A stretch of 50,934 nt of DNA from Campylobacter concisus (GCF_003048535.1 NZ_PIRQ01000010.1:1-50934), one strand, 5' to 3'. Shown: positions 1 to 9,207, numbered from the stretch's first letter. Notes: generated from the sequence alone by a model not told the origin. Translations and numbers: made by a program.

Positions 1-258
1 ATTTACATTATATAGACATTATGATTTAATCAATACTAATATGACTTTAATAAAATTTATTATCTATTGAATCGCTTATTTTTAGTACTAATTTGCATAA
101 AAATTTAAATTTGAATTATTTCTTAATAAAATTATTTAAATTAAATAATTATATTAAGTAATGAGAAATCTTTAGCATTTAAGTAAAAGCCAAAAATTTA
201 TGCATTTAGTATATTTTTAGCTTAAAGCCATTGGTAATTTAAATTTGTTTAAATAGGC
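1..258. other. AT-rich noncoding DNA at the left edge
   Basis: Very AT-rich sequence with many stop codons in all frames and no credible coding region. It may be the 3' flank of a gene beyond the window. The only functional element I can support is the moaC promoter at its right end. No tRNA-like or repeat structure was seen. Confidence 0.6.
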
Positions 259-280
259 TATAATCCGCCAAAAAAAGGAG
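259..280 (+). promoter_or_regulatory. Promoter -10 box and Shine-Dalgarno for the moaC operon
   Basis: A perfect TATAAT at 259-264 follows a T/A-rich stretch with no clear -35, the usual Campylobacter sigma-70 form. AGGAG at 276-280 lies 5 nt before the ATG at 286, so the 5' leader would be only about 15 nt. Inference from sequence only. Confidence 0.7.
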
Positions 281-285
281 AGATA

Positions 286-759
286 ATGCTAACGCATTTA
301 GATGAAAAAGATCGTCCAAAAATGGTCGATGTGAGCCCAAAAGATCCTACAAAAAGAGTAGCAACTGCTAGCGGGATCATCAAAATGAGCAAAGAGGCCT
401 TTAAAGCGATAAAAGAAAATACTGGTAAAAAAGGCCCAGTCATCCAAACGGCCGTCGTTGCTGCGATAATGGGAGCAAAAAAGACAAGTGAGCTAATCCC
501 GATGTGCCATCCACTAGCTATTTTAGGTGTGGATTGTGATATCGAGGAGCTGCCTGAAATTTGCGCTTTTAAGCTTTATGTGAGTGTAAAAATAGAGGGC
601 AAAACAGGCGTTGAGATGGAGGCATTAACTGGCGTTAGCGTGGGGCTTTTAACGATTTATGATATGGTAAAAGCTATAGATAAAAGCATGGAAATAAGCA
701 ATATTGTATTAGAGAGTAAAACAGGAGGAAAAAGTGGCGAGTATATGCGATCTAAATAA
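286..759 (+). CDS. moaC: Cyclic pyranopterin monophosphate synthase MoaC
   Basis: Second step of molybdenum cofactor biosynthesis: converts the 8-hydroxy-GTP-derived intermediate made by MoaA into cyclic pyranopterin monophosphate, in the cytoplasm. The 157-residue length is normal for MoaC. Visible family motifs are the PMCHP segment near residue 72 and the conserved C-terminal half [17 protein letters not shown] followed by [10 protein letters not shown] perfect TATAAT and a good AGGAG precede the ATG. It overlaps the following DUF493 gene by 26 nt, so the two are very probably cotranscribed. Mo/W enzymes such as formate dehydrogenase and nitrate reductase are typical of Campylobacter and would be the users of the cofactor. 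Confidence 0.95.
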   Translation: MLTHLDEKDRPKMVDVSPKDPTKRVATASGIIKMSKEAFKAIKENTGKKGPVIQTAVVAAIMGAKKTSELIPMCHPLAILGVDCDIEELPEICAFKLYVSVKIEGKTGVEMEALTGVSVGLLTIYDMVKAIDKSMEISNIVLESKTGGKSGEYMRSK

Positions 760-1000
760 CAAAAAAGCAAAAATTGATTACCCAACGCATTGGGAATACA
801 AAATAATATTTGATGCAGATGTCAATGTAGAAGAAAAGGTAAAAGAGATAGTAAAAGATAGAGAATTTAAGCTAGTTTTTTCAAAATTTAGCAAAGATAA
901 AAAGTACGCAAGCTATGACTTAGCCGTACTAGTTTTGAGCGAAGAAGAGAGGCTAGAGATATTTTCAGCACTAAAACACGAAGCAAAATACGTTTTATAA
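734..1000 (+). CDS. DUF493 (YbeD/HP0495-like) small protein
   Basis: 88-residue protein matching the DUF493 family, a small ACT-like alpha/beta fold of unknown function. The pattern is visible as a [14 protein letters not shown] strand region near the N-terminus and a [23 protein letters not shown] segment near the C-terminus. The start is GTG at 734, chosen because AGGAGG (723-728) sits 5 nt upstream; this makes the gene overlap the end of moaC by 26 nt. The moaC-DUF493 pairing is also one I recall from C. jejuni. A regulatory or ligand-sensing role has been suggested for the fold, but nothing here fixes a ligand. Confidence 0.8.
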   Translation: MASICDLNNKKAKIDYPTHWEYKIIFDADVNVEEKVKEIVKDREFKLVFSKFSKDKKYASYDLAVLVLSEEERLEIFSALKHEAKYVL

Positions 1001-1010
1001 GGTAAAAGAT

Positions 1011-2249
1011 ATGAATAATTTAGAACAAAATTTACATGATTATAAAAGTAGCGATGGCTTATTAATAAGTATAAAAGCTCTTTGCAATAACTTCTTTCAA
1101 GATGCTGCAAACAAAGATATAAATGCTTTGCCAGAAATTTTAAAGGCTAAAATGAATGGGCTTTATGACAAAATGAACAAAGAAGATCTCATAAACGCAA
1201 AAAATCTAAAAAGTGCCATGGAGGGAATAAATCAGGCCATTGTCGGCACTGAAGAAAAGGCGCTTTACGAGCTACTTGATAAAAAAGATGAGCTAAACCG
1301 TGCAATAGAAGCAAAACGTGAAGAGATAAAAAATAGGCTCAAAATTTCATTTGAAGCAGCTGAAGAGGTCATAAAAGATAGAAATTTTAGTGAAAAAGAG
1401 GAAATTTTAGAGCTTTTAAATAATGCGATCATTAGAGAAACAAGGCTTCTTGGTATCTTAAAAGAGAGCGCTCAGATTGCATTTTTGACAACTCTTGAAG
1501 GTGCAAAAGATGTCGAGGAAACAGCTGGTGCGATAGCTAAAAATATGACCTATGTTGCGATAATTGGAGGAGAGTTTAGCAAAGAGCGGATACTTGAAAT
1601 TTCAAAAAATATCATCATAGCAGCAGCAAATTTAGCAGACGAGGGTCATATCTTTGCAAAAGAGTTGATAAGTGGAGCGATAAGTGGTACAAGAGATGGC
1701 ATTTTAAGAGCCATAGAAAAGCTAAAAGATGAGGCGAAATTTGCTCCAGACGAGCTTAGGCTAAACTCACAACTACTAAATTTAAAAAATATTGATGAAG
1801 AATTTATATCCTTGCTTAGGGAGCTTGAAAAGGAATTTGAAGGTGTAGCAAGAAATGAAATCGAAAATGTGATAAATAGCGAGCTAGATACAAACCTAGC
1901 AAAATTTAAACGCATTAGCGATCAAGCAAGAGAGCAGATTATTTCAAGGATAGAAGAGCTAAAGTCAAACGGCATGGCAAAGCTTATGAGTGAGGCAAAT
2001 AATAAATTTGAAGCCCTAAAACAAGAGCTAAATGACAAGAGTAAAAAGCTAAAGCTAAATTTTGATACAAACGATAAAATCGAAGAGATCAAACAAGAGA
2101 TCGCTAATCTTGAGAAAAAAGCTAATGAAAAATTTGAAGACATCAAACAAATAGACATCAAATCAGAAGCCAAGAAATTTGGAGATAGGGCTTACCAAGC
2201 TGCAAAAGATCTGTTAAATGTTATTAAAAAAGATAAAAAAGAGGATTAA
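1011..2249 (+). CDS. Long alpha-helical coiled-coil protein of unknown function
   Basis: 412 residues, lysine/glutamate rich, no signal peptide and no hydrophobic segment long enough to cross a membrane, so probably cytoplasmic. Residues about 75-130 and 270-410 are strongly heptad-like, rich in E, K, L, I and A. The centre (about 150-225) is Ala/Gly rich with small-residue spacing such as ISGAISGTRDGI, suggesting amphipathic helices that could pack on a membrane or on each other. It starts 10 nt after the DUF493 gene, with only a weak AAGG upstream, so it is likely the last gene of the moaC operon. I do not recognise a characterised homologue; a structural, phasin-like or membrane-associated role is speculation. 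Confidence 0.75.
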   Translation: MNNLEQNLHDYKSSDGLLISIKALCNNFFQDAANKDINALPEILKAKMNGLYDKMNKEDLINAKNLKSAMEGINQAIVGTEEKALYELLDKKDELNRAIEAKREEIKNRLKISFEAAEEVIKDRNFSEKEEILELLNNAIIRETRLLGILKESAQIAFLTTLEGAKDVEETAGAIAKNMTYVAIIGGEFSKERILEISKNIIIAAANLADEGHIFAKELISGAISGTRDGILRAIEKLKDEAKFAPDELRLNSQLLNLKNIDEEFISLLRELEKEFEGVARNEIENVINSELDTNLAKFKRISDQAREQIISRIEELKSNGMAKLMSEANNKFEALKQELNDKSKKLKLNFDTNDKIEEIKQEIANLEKKANEKFEDIKQIDIKSEAKKFGDRAYQAAKDLLNVIKKDKKED

Positions 2250-2305
2250 ATTACTAAGCCTATCTTGAAATTTTTCCTGAAAGATATTCGCAATATATAT
2301 TCTTA

Positions 2306-2343
2306 CCAAGTGTGAAAATTTCTCCACACTTGGCTTTTACTTT
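2306..2343 (+). terminator. Terminator between the coiled-coil gene and uppP
   Basis: Perfect 9-bp inverted repeat CCAAGTGTG (2306-2314) / CACACTTGG (2325-2333) with a 10-nt loop, followed on the plus strand by a T-rich run. It lies between convergent genes and could stop transcription from both sides, although the T-run is clear only on the plus strand. Confidence 0.8.
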
Positions 2344-2357
2344 TTAAAGCTTCAAAA

Positions 2358-3152
2358 TCACAAAAATAGATAAAGCAAAAATGCTCCCAAAATCAAGCGG
2401 TAGATGACAAAAGGCAGCATCCTGATCCTTGAGATGATCCCCATAAATAGCTTAACGCAAAGATAAGCACTAACAGCACTTATGATAACGCCAAGGGCGA
2501 TGTCACTCCAAGGAAGCGCATTTGGATCTTTTATGAGCTTGATGCTCTCAAGTCCGCCGGCTAAGATGATGACTGGGATCGACATCAAAAATGAGAAATT
2601 CGCACTTCCCTTGTGGCTAAAACCTAAAAATAAGGCTGCCGTCATCGTTATACCTGATCTTGAGACGCCAGGGATGAGCGCCACAGCTTGAGCAAGGCCG
2701 ATAATAAGTGCAAATTTTATGGTCATTTCGTATTCGCTTTTGTTTGTTGAGCGAAGATCAGCAAAGTAAAGTGCGATGCCAAAGATGATCGTAGTAATAG
2801 CGATCACAACGCCGCTTCTTGCGTATTCTTCGATAATATTGTTAAACAAAAGTCCAAAAATTCCCACTGGAATGGTGGCAAAGCCCACACACCAGACAAG
2901 CAAGCTATCGCCTACCATCTTTCGTTGTGCGATCGAGGCAAAAAAGTCACGAAGTAGCTTAAAAATAGTATCTTTAAAATAAAAAAGTATCGCACTTAAC
3001 GTACCAACGTGCACTGCCACATCAAAAGCAAGACCTTGATCTGGCCAGCCAAGTAGCTTTGGCACCAAGATAAGATGAGCCGAGCTAGATATCGGCAAAA
3101 ATTCGCTTATACCTTGCACCAAGGCCAAAACGATAACGTGAGAAATTTCCAT
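2358..3152 (-). CDS. uppP: Undecaprenyl-diphosphatase UppP (BacA)
   Basis: Integral inner-membrane phosphatase that recycles undecaprenyl pyrophosphate to undecaprenyl phosphate, the lipid carrier for peptidoglycan and surface glycans; the family confers bacitracin tolerance. 264 residues, the usual length, with about eight hydrophobic segments. The two family signatures are visible: EFLPISSSAHL near residue 17 and PGVSRSG near residue 160, which together build the active site. It lies 57 nt downstream of tkt on the same strand with a short hairpin between them, so it may be read through from tkt. Confidence 0.95.
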   Translation of the reverse strand: MEISHVIVLALVQGISEFLPISSSAHLILVPKLLGWPDQGLAFDVAVHVGTLSAILFYFKDTIFKLLRDFFASIAQRKMVGDSLLVWCVGFATIPVGIFGLLFNNIIEEYARSGVVIAITTIIFGIALYFADLRSTNKSEYEMTIKFALIIGLAQAVALIPGVSRSGITMTAALFLGFSHKGSANFSFLMSIPVIILAGGLESIKLIKDPNALPWSDIALGVIISAVSAYLCVKLFMGIISRIRMLPFVIYRLILGAFLLYLFL

Positions 3153-3181
3153 AAAATGCCTTTTTTGATTTTAGATTGCAG

Positions 3182-3201
3182 TTGGGGATTTTACTCCCCA
3201 A
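3182..3201 (-). terminator. Hairpin between tkt and uppP, possible weak terminator
   Basis: Inverted repeat TTGGGG (3182-3187) / CCCCAA (3196-3201) just past the tkt stop. No strong T-run follows on the minus strand, so it may attenuate or process the transcript and still allow read-through into uppP. Confidence 0.4.
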
Positions 3202-3209
3202 GATTAAAT

Positions 3210-5120
3210 TTATATAAGTTCGCTAGCAAAATTTGCAAGTTTTTGCGGAGTAAATCCAAAGTGATCAAATAGCTCGTTCGCCTTGCCACTAGCGCCAAAG
3301 CTATTCATACCATAAACTGCGTCAGCAAATTTATACCACTCATAGCCGGTTGCAGCTTCAACTGCGATGATGGTTGTATTTTTATCTAAAATTTTAGCCA
3401 CATACTCATCTGGCTGCTCGCAAAGTAGGTCAAAACAAGGAGCTGACACGATGTTTGCGCCAATGCCTTGTTGGCTAAGAATTTCAGCTGCCTTTACACA
3501 GAGTGAGACCTCGCTACCGCTTGCTATAAATGTTATCTTTGCATCTTTTGCCGAGCTTAAAAGATATGCGCCGTTACTAACCTCGCCAAATTCGCCTTTT
3601 GCAAGTGGCTCAAGCCCTTGACGGCTAAGCACAAAGGCACTTGGAGCGTTTAAATTTAGAGCCACTTTCCAGCTAGCTGCATTTTCGTTGCCATCAGCTG
3701 GGCGGAAAGTGTAGAAATTTGGCATCGATCTAAATGTGCTAAGCTGCTCGATCGGCTGGTGCGTCGGACCATCTTCGCCAACGCCGATGCTATCGTGCGT
3801 GAAGACAAAAAAGTGCTTGATACCCATGAGCGCTGCTATCCTCGCACTTGGTTTTAGATAGTCGCTGAAAATAAAAAATGTTGCTGAAAATGGCAAGAAA
3901 AGGCCGTATCTTGAGATACCGTTGTTGATAGCTGCCATGGCGTGTTCTCTGATGCCGTAGTGGATATTTTTGCCATTTGGAAAGTCGCCCATACCCTTTA
4001 GCTCAGTCTTATTTGAAGGAGCTAAGTCAGCGCTACCGCCGATAAAGCCAGGTAGTTTTTTAGCTATCTCATTTAAAATGACATGGTTTGTATCTCTTGT
4101 GGCTAGCTTTTTGTCGCTAAAGTCTGGAAATTCGATCTTACTAAAGTCTGGATTAAGAAGCGAGTTTAGTAAATTTTTGCCTTCAATGCTTAGCGCCTCA
4201 ACCTTTTTGTTCCACATCGCCTCTTCTAAATCGCCCTTTTCAACTGCACCTCTAAATCTTAAAAGCACGTCCTCATCAATGGCAAATTTCTTCTCAGGAT
4301 CAAAACCAGCTGCAGCCTTTGCCTTTTTGATGATCTCTTCGCCAAGTGGGGCGCCGTGGCTGTGGTGTGAGCCCTCAAGCTCCATTGCACCACGTGCTAT
4401 GCGTGTGTTTGCGATGATGAGATATGGCGACTCTTTCTCGTTTGCCTGCTCTAGTGCAAATTCGATCTGGTCATAGTCGTGTCCGTCGATACGTGCGACC
4501 TCCCAGCCCTGCGCCTCAAACCTGGCTTTGACATCCTCGCTAAATGCGATCGCTGTGTCGCCCTCGATCGTGATGTTGTTTGAGTCGTAGATGAGCACAA
4601 GGTTATCTAGTCTTAAATTTCCGGCTACCGAACATGCCTCGTAGCTTATGCCCTCTTCTAGGTCGCCGTCGCCGCAAAGGCAGTAAATTTTATGATCGAT
4701 TATTTTATTGTCTGGCTCGTTTAGCACGTTTGCAGCGTATTTTTCTGCCATGGCTAGACCGACTGCATTTGCCACGCCTTGGCCAAGTGGGCCAGTGGCC
4801 ACCTCAACGCCTGGAGTGTGAATTTCTGGGTGTCCTGGAGTATTTGAGCCAAGTTGGCGAAAATTTTTAAGCTCATCAAGGCTTAAATCGTAGCCGCTTA
4901 AGTGCAAGAAGCTATAAACCAAACTTGATGCGTGACCACCGCTAAAAACTAACCTATCTCTGTTTAGCCATTTTGGATTTTTTGGATTGTGTTTTAAAAA
5001 GTTGCTTAAAACCACCATAATATCAGCTAGACCCATAGGCGCACCTGGGTGTCCGCTGTTGGCGTTTTGCACCATATCAGCGCACAAAAATCTTATAGTA
5101 TCGGCTTGTTTTTTTAGCAT
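3210..5120 (-). CDS. tkt: Transketolase
   Basis: Thiamine-diphosphate-dependent transketolase of the non-oxidative pentose phosphate pathway, moving two-carbon units between sugar phosphates. This supplies ribose-5-P and erythrose-4-P, which matters in organisms lacking a complete glycolytic input. 636 residues, normal. Visible motifs: GHPGAPMG near residue 24, the ThDP-binding GDGDLEEGISYEA near residue 150, GSADLAPSNKT near 362 and HDSIGVGEDGPTHQP near 445. It has its own promoter (TATAAT at 5144-5149) and follows the ispA terminator. uppP lies downstream on the same strand. Confidence 0.97.
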   Translation of the reverse strand: MLKKQADTIRFLCADMVQNANSGHPGAPMGLADIMVVLSNFLKHNPKNPKWLNRDRLVFSGGHASSLVYSFLHLSGYDLSLDELKNFRQLGSNTPGHPEIHTPGVEVATGPLGQGVANAVGLAMAEKYAANVLNEPDNKIIDHKIYCLCGDGDLEEGISYEACSVAGNLRLDNLVLIYDSNNITIEGDTAIAFSEDVKARFEAQGWEVARIDGHDYDQIEFALEQANEKESPYLIIANTRIARGAMELEGSHHSHGAPLGEEIIKKAKAAAGFDPEKKFAIDEDVLLRFRGAVEKGDLEEAMWNKKVEALSIEGKNLLNSLLNPDFSKIEFPDFSDKKLATRDTNHVILNEIAKKLPGFIGGSADLAPSNKTELKGMGDFPNGKNIHYGIREHAMAAINNGISRYGLFLPFSATFFIFSDYLKPSARIAALMGIKHFFVFTHDSIGVGEDGPTHQPIEQLSTFRSMPNFYTFRPADGNENAASWKVALNLNAPSAFVLSRQGLEPLAKGEFGEVSNGAYLLSSAKDAKITFIASGSEVSLCVKAAEILSQQGIGANIVSAPCFDLLCEQPDEYVAKILDKNTTIIAVEAATGYEWYKFADAVYGMNSFGASGKANELFDHFGFTPQKLANFASELI

Positions 5121-5143
5121 ATGATCTCCTTTTATTGCGTCAG

Positions 5144-5151
5144 ATTATACA
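5144..5151 (-). promoter_or_regulatory. Promoter -10 box for tkt
   Basis: Minus-strand TGTATAAT, 24 nt before the tkt ATG, with AGGAG between them. There is a T-rich stretch upstream and no recognisable -35 box. Confidence 0.65.
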
Positions 5152-5231
5152 AAAAAGTGATTAAAACTTGCCTTGTATTTTTGTCCAAAATATCTAAATA
5201 GTGATATAAATTTTTTAAATTTTTAGCAGTA

Positions 5232-5255
5232 AAAAGCTAGAAATTTCTAGCTTTT
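5232..5255 (-). terminator. Terminator at the end of ispA
   Basis: Self-complementary 24-nt element: AAAAGCTAGAAA (5232-5243) paired with TTTCTAGCTTTT (5244-5255). The GCTAG core stem is flanked by A and T tracts, and it overlaps the ispA stop codon. It would end the long NifU-like to ispA transcript before the tkt promoter. Confidence 0.6.
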
Positions 5256-6153
5256 ATCTAAGGTGTTTATCCGTAAGCTCCAAGATCATCTTTGCTATGC
5301 CAGAGTCTATCTGATTTAGTGCCTCTTCTATCTCGCAAATTAGCTCATCTTTTTTCTTTTTTGCACCAGATAGACCAAGTAAATTTGTAAATGAGTTTTT
5401 CGCTAGGTCGTTATGCACAGGCTTTCCAGCGGCCGCCTCGTCGCTTGTAAGATCTATGATGTCATCTTGTATCTGAAAAGCAAGGCCGAGCTTTAGGCCG
5501 ATATCATAAATTTTTTCGCACTCTGTTTCGCTTAAATTTACTATCACAGCACCCATTTTTAGGCTAGCAGCGATCAGCTTTGCGGTTTTGTGGATGTGCA
5601 AAAAGACTAGCTCATCAAGGCTTAGCATCTTGCCAGATAGGCCAAATTTAGCCTTTGCTCTTTTGATGTCCTCTTTGTTTGTATTTTCAAAAAAACAATC
5701 CAGCGCCTGACCCAGCACCATGCCGCTAACGCCAGCATTCTCGCTTAAAATTTCCACGCATTTTATACGTGTTTTAGCACTCAGATCAGCGCGTGAAATT
5801 TCATAAAAAGCATGCGTATTTAGCGCATCTCCTGCAAGTATCGCAGTCGTTTCGTCGTATGTCACATGAAGTGTTGGCGTGCCACGTCTTAGGCTTGCGT
5901 TATCCATCAAAGGCAGATCATCGTGGATGAGCGAGTATGTATGCATCATCTCAAGCCCCAAAGCCACTCTCATGGCCTTTTGCGTGAGGCTTTTATCCAC
6001 GCTCTCCACCACGCCAAGAAGCAAAAGCGCCCTAAAGTGCTTGCCTCCAGCCTTTAGCATAACACCAAGCGCCTCCTCGTAGTAAGGATGAAAGCTAGGC
6101 GCCTTTGGCAAATTTGCATTTAGAAATTTTACGAAGTCCCCAAGTAGGCTCAT
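5254..6153 (-). CDS. ispA: Short-chain polyprenyl diphosphate synthase (IspA, FPP/GGPP synthase)
   Basis: Condenses isopentenyl diphosphate with allylic diphosphates to make farnesyl (or geranylgeranyl) diphosphate, precursor of undecaprenyl carriers and quinone side chains. 299 residues, normal for IspA. The first aspartate motif DDLPLMD with the following NASLRRGTPT lies near residues 78-95; the second, QIQDDIIDLTSDE, near residue 230. The two extra residues in the first motif are typical of bacterial type FPP synthases. Its start overlaps the end of the PDZ protein gene by 4 nt (ATGA), so translation is coupled. Product chain length cannot be decided from sequence alone. Confidence 0.93.
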   Translation of the reverse strand: MSLLGDFVKFLNANLPKAPSFHPYYEEALGVMLKAGGKHFRALLLLGVVESVDKSLTQKAMRVALGLEMMHTYSLIHDDLPLMDNASLRRGTPTLHVTYDETTAILAGDALNTHAFYEISRADLSAKTRIKCVEILSENAGVSGMVLGQALDCFFENTNKEDIKRAKAKFGLSGKMLSLDELVFLHIHKTAKLIAASLKMGAVIVNLSETECEKIYDIGLKLGLAFQIQDDIIDLTSDEAAAGKPVHNDLAKNSFTNLLGLSGAKKKKDELICEIEEALNQIDSGIAKMILELTDKHLR

Positions 6154-7259
6154 TTTGGCACTCTTGCAAAGAACTGAAAGTCATTTCTACTAAATAAAAG
6201 CACGAAATTTTGCAGGTCGCTTATATTTTCTAAAAGCTCCTCGCGGCTACTCACACTCTCTTTGTTGTAGCCTAAAATTTTATCGCCGATCTTTATGCCA
6301 AAGATGTCGGCATTTGACTTTGGCTCGACCTTAGTAACGACTAAATTTTTATCGACCGTGATACCATAATCCACCAAAATTTTATCATCAAGCAAGCTCT
6401 CAGGCGACTTTGGCATGACGTTTAAATTTGGCAGATCAAGGCTTGAAGGGGCGTTTATTTCTAAGCTTTGGTTAAATTTCACATCCCCGCTTACTGGCAC
6501 TTGAAAGAGTAGCTGCTCTCTGTCACGCTTCACGATAATGTCTAGTTTTGCGCCCTTTGGAGCAAAAAGCACCATCTCATTTAGCTCTCTTAGACTCTTT
6601 GGTTTTATGCCATTTATCGTAACAAGCTCATCATCAACCATCATCATCTTGCCGCGGCCCAAAGGATCAACAAGACCCACAAAGAATTTATCCTCTTTTT
6701 GCAAGAACTTCACGCCGATATCGCCGTAGTAGACGTCATCGTAAGATACAAAGTGCTTTAGATAGCGGTTTGGTATAAATTTATCAGCTCCAACAGCTAT
6801 GCCTATCATCTTGCAACAAGGCGTGTTTATCTCGCCAGTTGCGTTATACTCGAAGCTTAGTGTGTCAAAGTCGCCTAAATTTTGCCCTAAAGACTTGATG
6901 TGACCCATGACGGTGTTGTTTGCGTCATTTAAAATTCCAACCCAAGTGCTCTTTTTTATGCGCTCCTCGTTGGTCTCATCAGCCATCACGACAGGGCTTA
7001 GCTCCTTGCTAGAGCGGACCAAAAAGAGCTGCAAATATGGGTCAAATTTGACATATTCGCCAAGCGGAGCTCCCTCGCTTTTTGGCACTGCGATCAAATT
7101 TTTAGTGATAGCCACGCCAAAGTGTTTATTTACTGAGACGATTGAGTTTTTGTTCTTTTCAAAGCAGGCGTTAAAGTCCTCTTGCGTAGGCCTAGGATCG
7201 GCATTTAGGCAAAGCGCTGATAGCAAAAAAGCAAGGGCAAATTTATATTTTAGTCTCAT
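6150..7259 (-). CDS. Exported protein with C-terminal PDZ domain
   Basis: 369 residues with a signal peptide (basic start, hydrophobic FALAFLLSALCLNA, likely cleavage near residue 20), so probably periplasmic. The C-terminus (about 290-360) is a PDZ-like domain: VVTKVEPKSNADIFGIKIGDK followed by ILGYNKESVSSREEL. A second, less regular PDZ-like region may lie at about 180-260 around LVDPLGRGKMMMVDDELVTI. No protease triad is visible, so it is unlikely to be a DegP-type enzyme; an adaptor or scaffold role is inference. It overlaps ybaB by 4 nt and ispA by 4 nt, so it is translationally coupled to both. I recall a similar putative periplasmic gene in the same place in C. jejuni. Confidence 0.8.
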   Translation of the reverse strand: MRLKYKFALAFLLSALCLNADPRPTQEDFNACFEKNKNSIVSVNKHFGVAITKNLIAVPKSEGAPLGEYVKFDPYLQLFLVRSSKELSPVVMADETNEERIKKSTWVGILNDANNTVMGHIKSLGQNLGDFDTLSFEYNATGEINTPCCKMIGIAVGADKFIPNRYLKHFVSYDDVYYGDIGVKFLQKEDKFFVGLVDPLGRGKMMMVDDELVTINGIKPKSLRELNEMVLFAPKGAKLDIIVKRDREQLLFQVPVSGDVKFNQSLEINAPSSLDLPNLNVMPKSPESLLDDKILVDYGITVDKNLVVTKVEPKSNADIFGIKIGDKILGYNKESVSSREELLENISDLQNFVLLFSRNDFQFFARVPK

Positions 7260-7570
7260 TTTATCCCCATCGAAGCAAGGCCGCCAAGCATCCTTGAAGC
7301 GGTGTTTTTCTTATCGGCCTCAACTGATTTTAGCACGTCATTTACGGCGCTTATTAGCAAAATTTGCATACTCTCTTTATCTTCAAGCAAGCTATCATCT
7401 ATGCTGATATCAAGTATCTCACCACTGCCGTTTGCTCTAACGCTAACTAGCCCGCCGCCGCTTTTTGCGCCAAATTCTTTATTTTTGCTCTCTTCTTCCA
7501 TCTGCTTGGCTTGCTTTTGCACATCTTCAAGCATCTGCCCCATCTTTGAAAAGTCAAATCCCTCAAACAT
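7256..7570 (-). CDS. YbaB/EbfC family nucleoid-associated protein
   Basis: Small cytoplasmic DNA-binding protein; the family forms tweezer-like dimers that bind and bend DNA. 104 residues, normal. N-terminal helix MGQMLEDVQKQAKQMEEE, then GLVSVRANGSGEILDISID, the conserved central beta region, and a C-terminal helix ending in ASRMLGGLASMGIK. It lies 3 nt after panD and its stop overlaps the start of the PDZ gene (ATGA). In many bacteria ybaB sits next to recR or dnaX; here it is embedded in the panD-ispA string. Confidence 0.9.
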   Translation of the reverse strand: MFEGFDFSKMGQMLEDVQKQAKQMEEESKNKEFGAKSGGGLVSVRANGSGEILDISIDDSLLEDKESMQILLISAVNDVLKSVEADKKNTASRMLGGLASMGIK

Positions 7571-7573
7571 CGC

Positions 7574-7921
7574 CTACTCCTTTACGATCTCGTTTTTGTT
7601 ATTTACGTGCACGATGGTTGGCTTAAATTTCTTAGCCTTTTTAAATTTCATACTAGCATACGCCACGATGATAACCACGTCGCCAACGCAGACCTTTCTA
7701 GCAGCTGCGCCGTTTAGGCAAATTTCACCCTTTTTGCCCTTTATCACGTATGTGGCAAATCTCTCGCCATTATTTACATCTAAAATTTCAACCTTTTGAT
7801 TTTCTATCAAATTTGCAGCCTTTATAAGCTCCTCGCCGATGCTGATCGAGCCAACATAGTTTAAATTTGCGTCCGTTACGACGGCTCTGTGGATCTTACT
7901 AGCTAAAATTTCTATATTCAT
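7574..7921 (-). CDS. panD: Aspartate 1-decarboxylase PanD
   Basis: Pyruvoyl-dependent enzyme that makes beta-alanine from L-aspartate for pantothenate and coenzyme A. 115 residues, as expected for the proenzyme. The self-cleavage site is visible as Gly24-Ser25 within NYVGSISIG; cleavage converts Ser25 to the pyruvoyl group. The conserved NGAAARKV segment lies near residue 73. Spacing is 2 nt to murE upstream and 3 nt to ybaB downstream, so it is in one operon. Confidence 0.95.
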   Translation of the reverse strand: MNIEILASKIHRAVVTDANLNYVGSISIGEELIKAANLIENQKVEILDVNNGERFATYVIKGKKGEICLNGAAARKVCVGDVVIIVAYASMKFKKAKKFKPTIVHVNNKNEIVKE

Positions 7922-7923
7922 TT

Positions 7924-9207
7924 TTACCTCTTTAAAAGCTCTTTTACTACTTCTTTGTCGCTAAATGGGTGCTTGACGCCCTTTATCTCCTGATGTGGCT
8001 CGTCACCTTTGCCAAGTATGACAAGCGCCCAGCCAGGCTCTAGCTTGCTAATGGCTAGCGCGATCGCCTCTTTGCGGTTGGCGTTTCGTATCAAATTTTC
8101 ATTTTGACTCATACCAGCGCAAATTTCATCGATTATGCTCTCTGGCTCTTCGCTTCTTGGATTGTCGCTTGTGACGATACAAATTCTTGCGTATTTTTGG
8201 GCAATCGCTCCCATTTTTGGGCGCTTTGTCCTATCTCTATCGCCGCCTGCACCAAAGACTGCGATCAAATTTAGATGTCTAAGCGAGTTTAGCACCTTTT
8301 CTATGCCATCAGGCGTATGGGCAAAATCCACGATGACTAGCGGATCGGTGCTAACCACTTCCATTCTGCCACTAACCCCTTTAAATTTGCTTATCGCCTT
8401 TGAAAGCGCGGTCGCGTCTGGACGCTCTAGCAAGCAAACAGCGCCAAGTGCGGCGATTAGATTATAAAGATTAAACTCACCTTGCAAGCTTGAGTCTATC
8501 TCCACATCGCCATTTGGCGTCTTGATAACTGCGTCTATGCCGTCCTTTAACCCATAAACTATCGGCGCAAAGCTGGCTGGTTTTTTAAGCGAATACGTAT
8601 AAGCGTTTTTTGGGTTAAATTTAATGCCATTATCATCAGCATTTATAAGCTTCATGCAATCATCATCAAAAAAGCTCGACTTTACCCTAGCGTACTCCTC
8701 CATGCTCTTGTGGTAGTCGAGATGGTCTTGAGTTAGGTTTGTAAAAATTTTTAGAGCAAATTTTAAGCTCTCTATGCGCTTTTGAGCGATCGCGTGCGAG
8801 CTAACCTCCATCACAAAGTACTCGCAGCCTTGCTCACTAGCTGCTTTAAGGTAAGAAAGGGTCTTTAAAATAGCACTCGTCGTAAGCGCCTTATCGTCTA
8901 TCTGCTTGCCCTCTACAAATGCCCCTCTTGTGCCACTTAGGCCGCATTTTTTGCCTAAATTTCGTAAAGTCTCATAGATAGCAGCAGCCGTTGTGGTCTT
9001 GCCATTTGTGCCTGTGATGCCAACTATCTTTAAGTTTTCATCGATTTTTAAAAGCTTTTTGCACTCTTCAAGGCTGATTATCTTTGCACCATTTTTTACC
9101 GCCGCCTCTGCAAATTTTGCATTTGCAGCAGTTTGTACAAAAAACGAGCCCTCTTCGCACTCGTTTGAGTCATCTGTTATGAAGCTATTTTCTACTGATA
9201 TTTTCAT
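7924..9207 (-). CDS. murE: UDP-MurNAc-tripeptide synthetase MurE
   Basis: ATP-dependent Mur ligase adding the third amino acid of the peptidoglycan stem. The DNPR motif ([14 protein letters not shown], near residue 350) is the known marker for meso-diaminopimelate specificity. The ATP-binding [14 protein letters not shown] lies near residue 63. At 427 residues it is shorter than the E. coli enzyme (about 495), with a reduced N-terminal domain, which is usual for epsilonproteobacteria. Its first 23 nt overlap the end of the upstream 186-residue gene, giving coupled translation. Neighbouring ispA and uppP also serve envelope precursor supply. Confidence 0.95.
   Translation of the reverse strand: MKISVENSFITDDSNECEEGSFFVQTAANAKFAEAAVKNGAKIISLEECKKLLKIDENLKIVGITGTNGKTTTAAAIYETLRNLGKKCGLSGTRGAFVEGKQIDDKALTTSAILKTLSYLKAASEQGCEYFVMEVSSHAIAQKRIESLKFALKIFTNLTQDHLDYHKSMEEYARVKSSFFDDDCMKLINADDNGIKFNPKNAYTYSLKKPASFAPIVYGLKDGIDAVIKTPNGDVEIDSSLQGEFNLYNLIAALGAVCLLERPDATALSKAISKFKGVSGRMEVVSTDPLVIVDFAHTPDGIEKVLNSLRHLNLIAVFGAGGDRDRTKRPKMGAIAQKYARICIVTSDNPRSEEPESIIDEICAGMSQNENLIRNANRKEAIALAISKLEPGWALVILGKGDEPHQEIKGVKHPFSDKEVVKELLKR

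Noticed and set aside
3970-4476. 168-codon plus-strand open frame opposite tkt
   Set aside because: Antisense to a highly conserved transketolase; low-complexity Ser/Phe-rich translation typical of the reverse of helical coding DNA, with no ribosome site.
6907-7407. 166-codon plus-strand open frame opposite the PDZ and ybaB genes
   Set aside because: Shadow of conserved genes, no Shine-Dalgarno, composition typical of antisense frames.
7302-7799. 165-codon plus-strand open frame opposite ybaB and panD
   Set aside because: Spans two conserved genes on the other strand; Ser/Phe/Leu-rich translation with no family resemblance.
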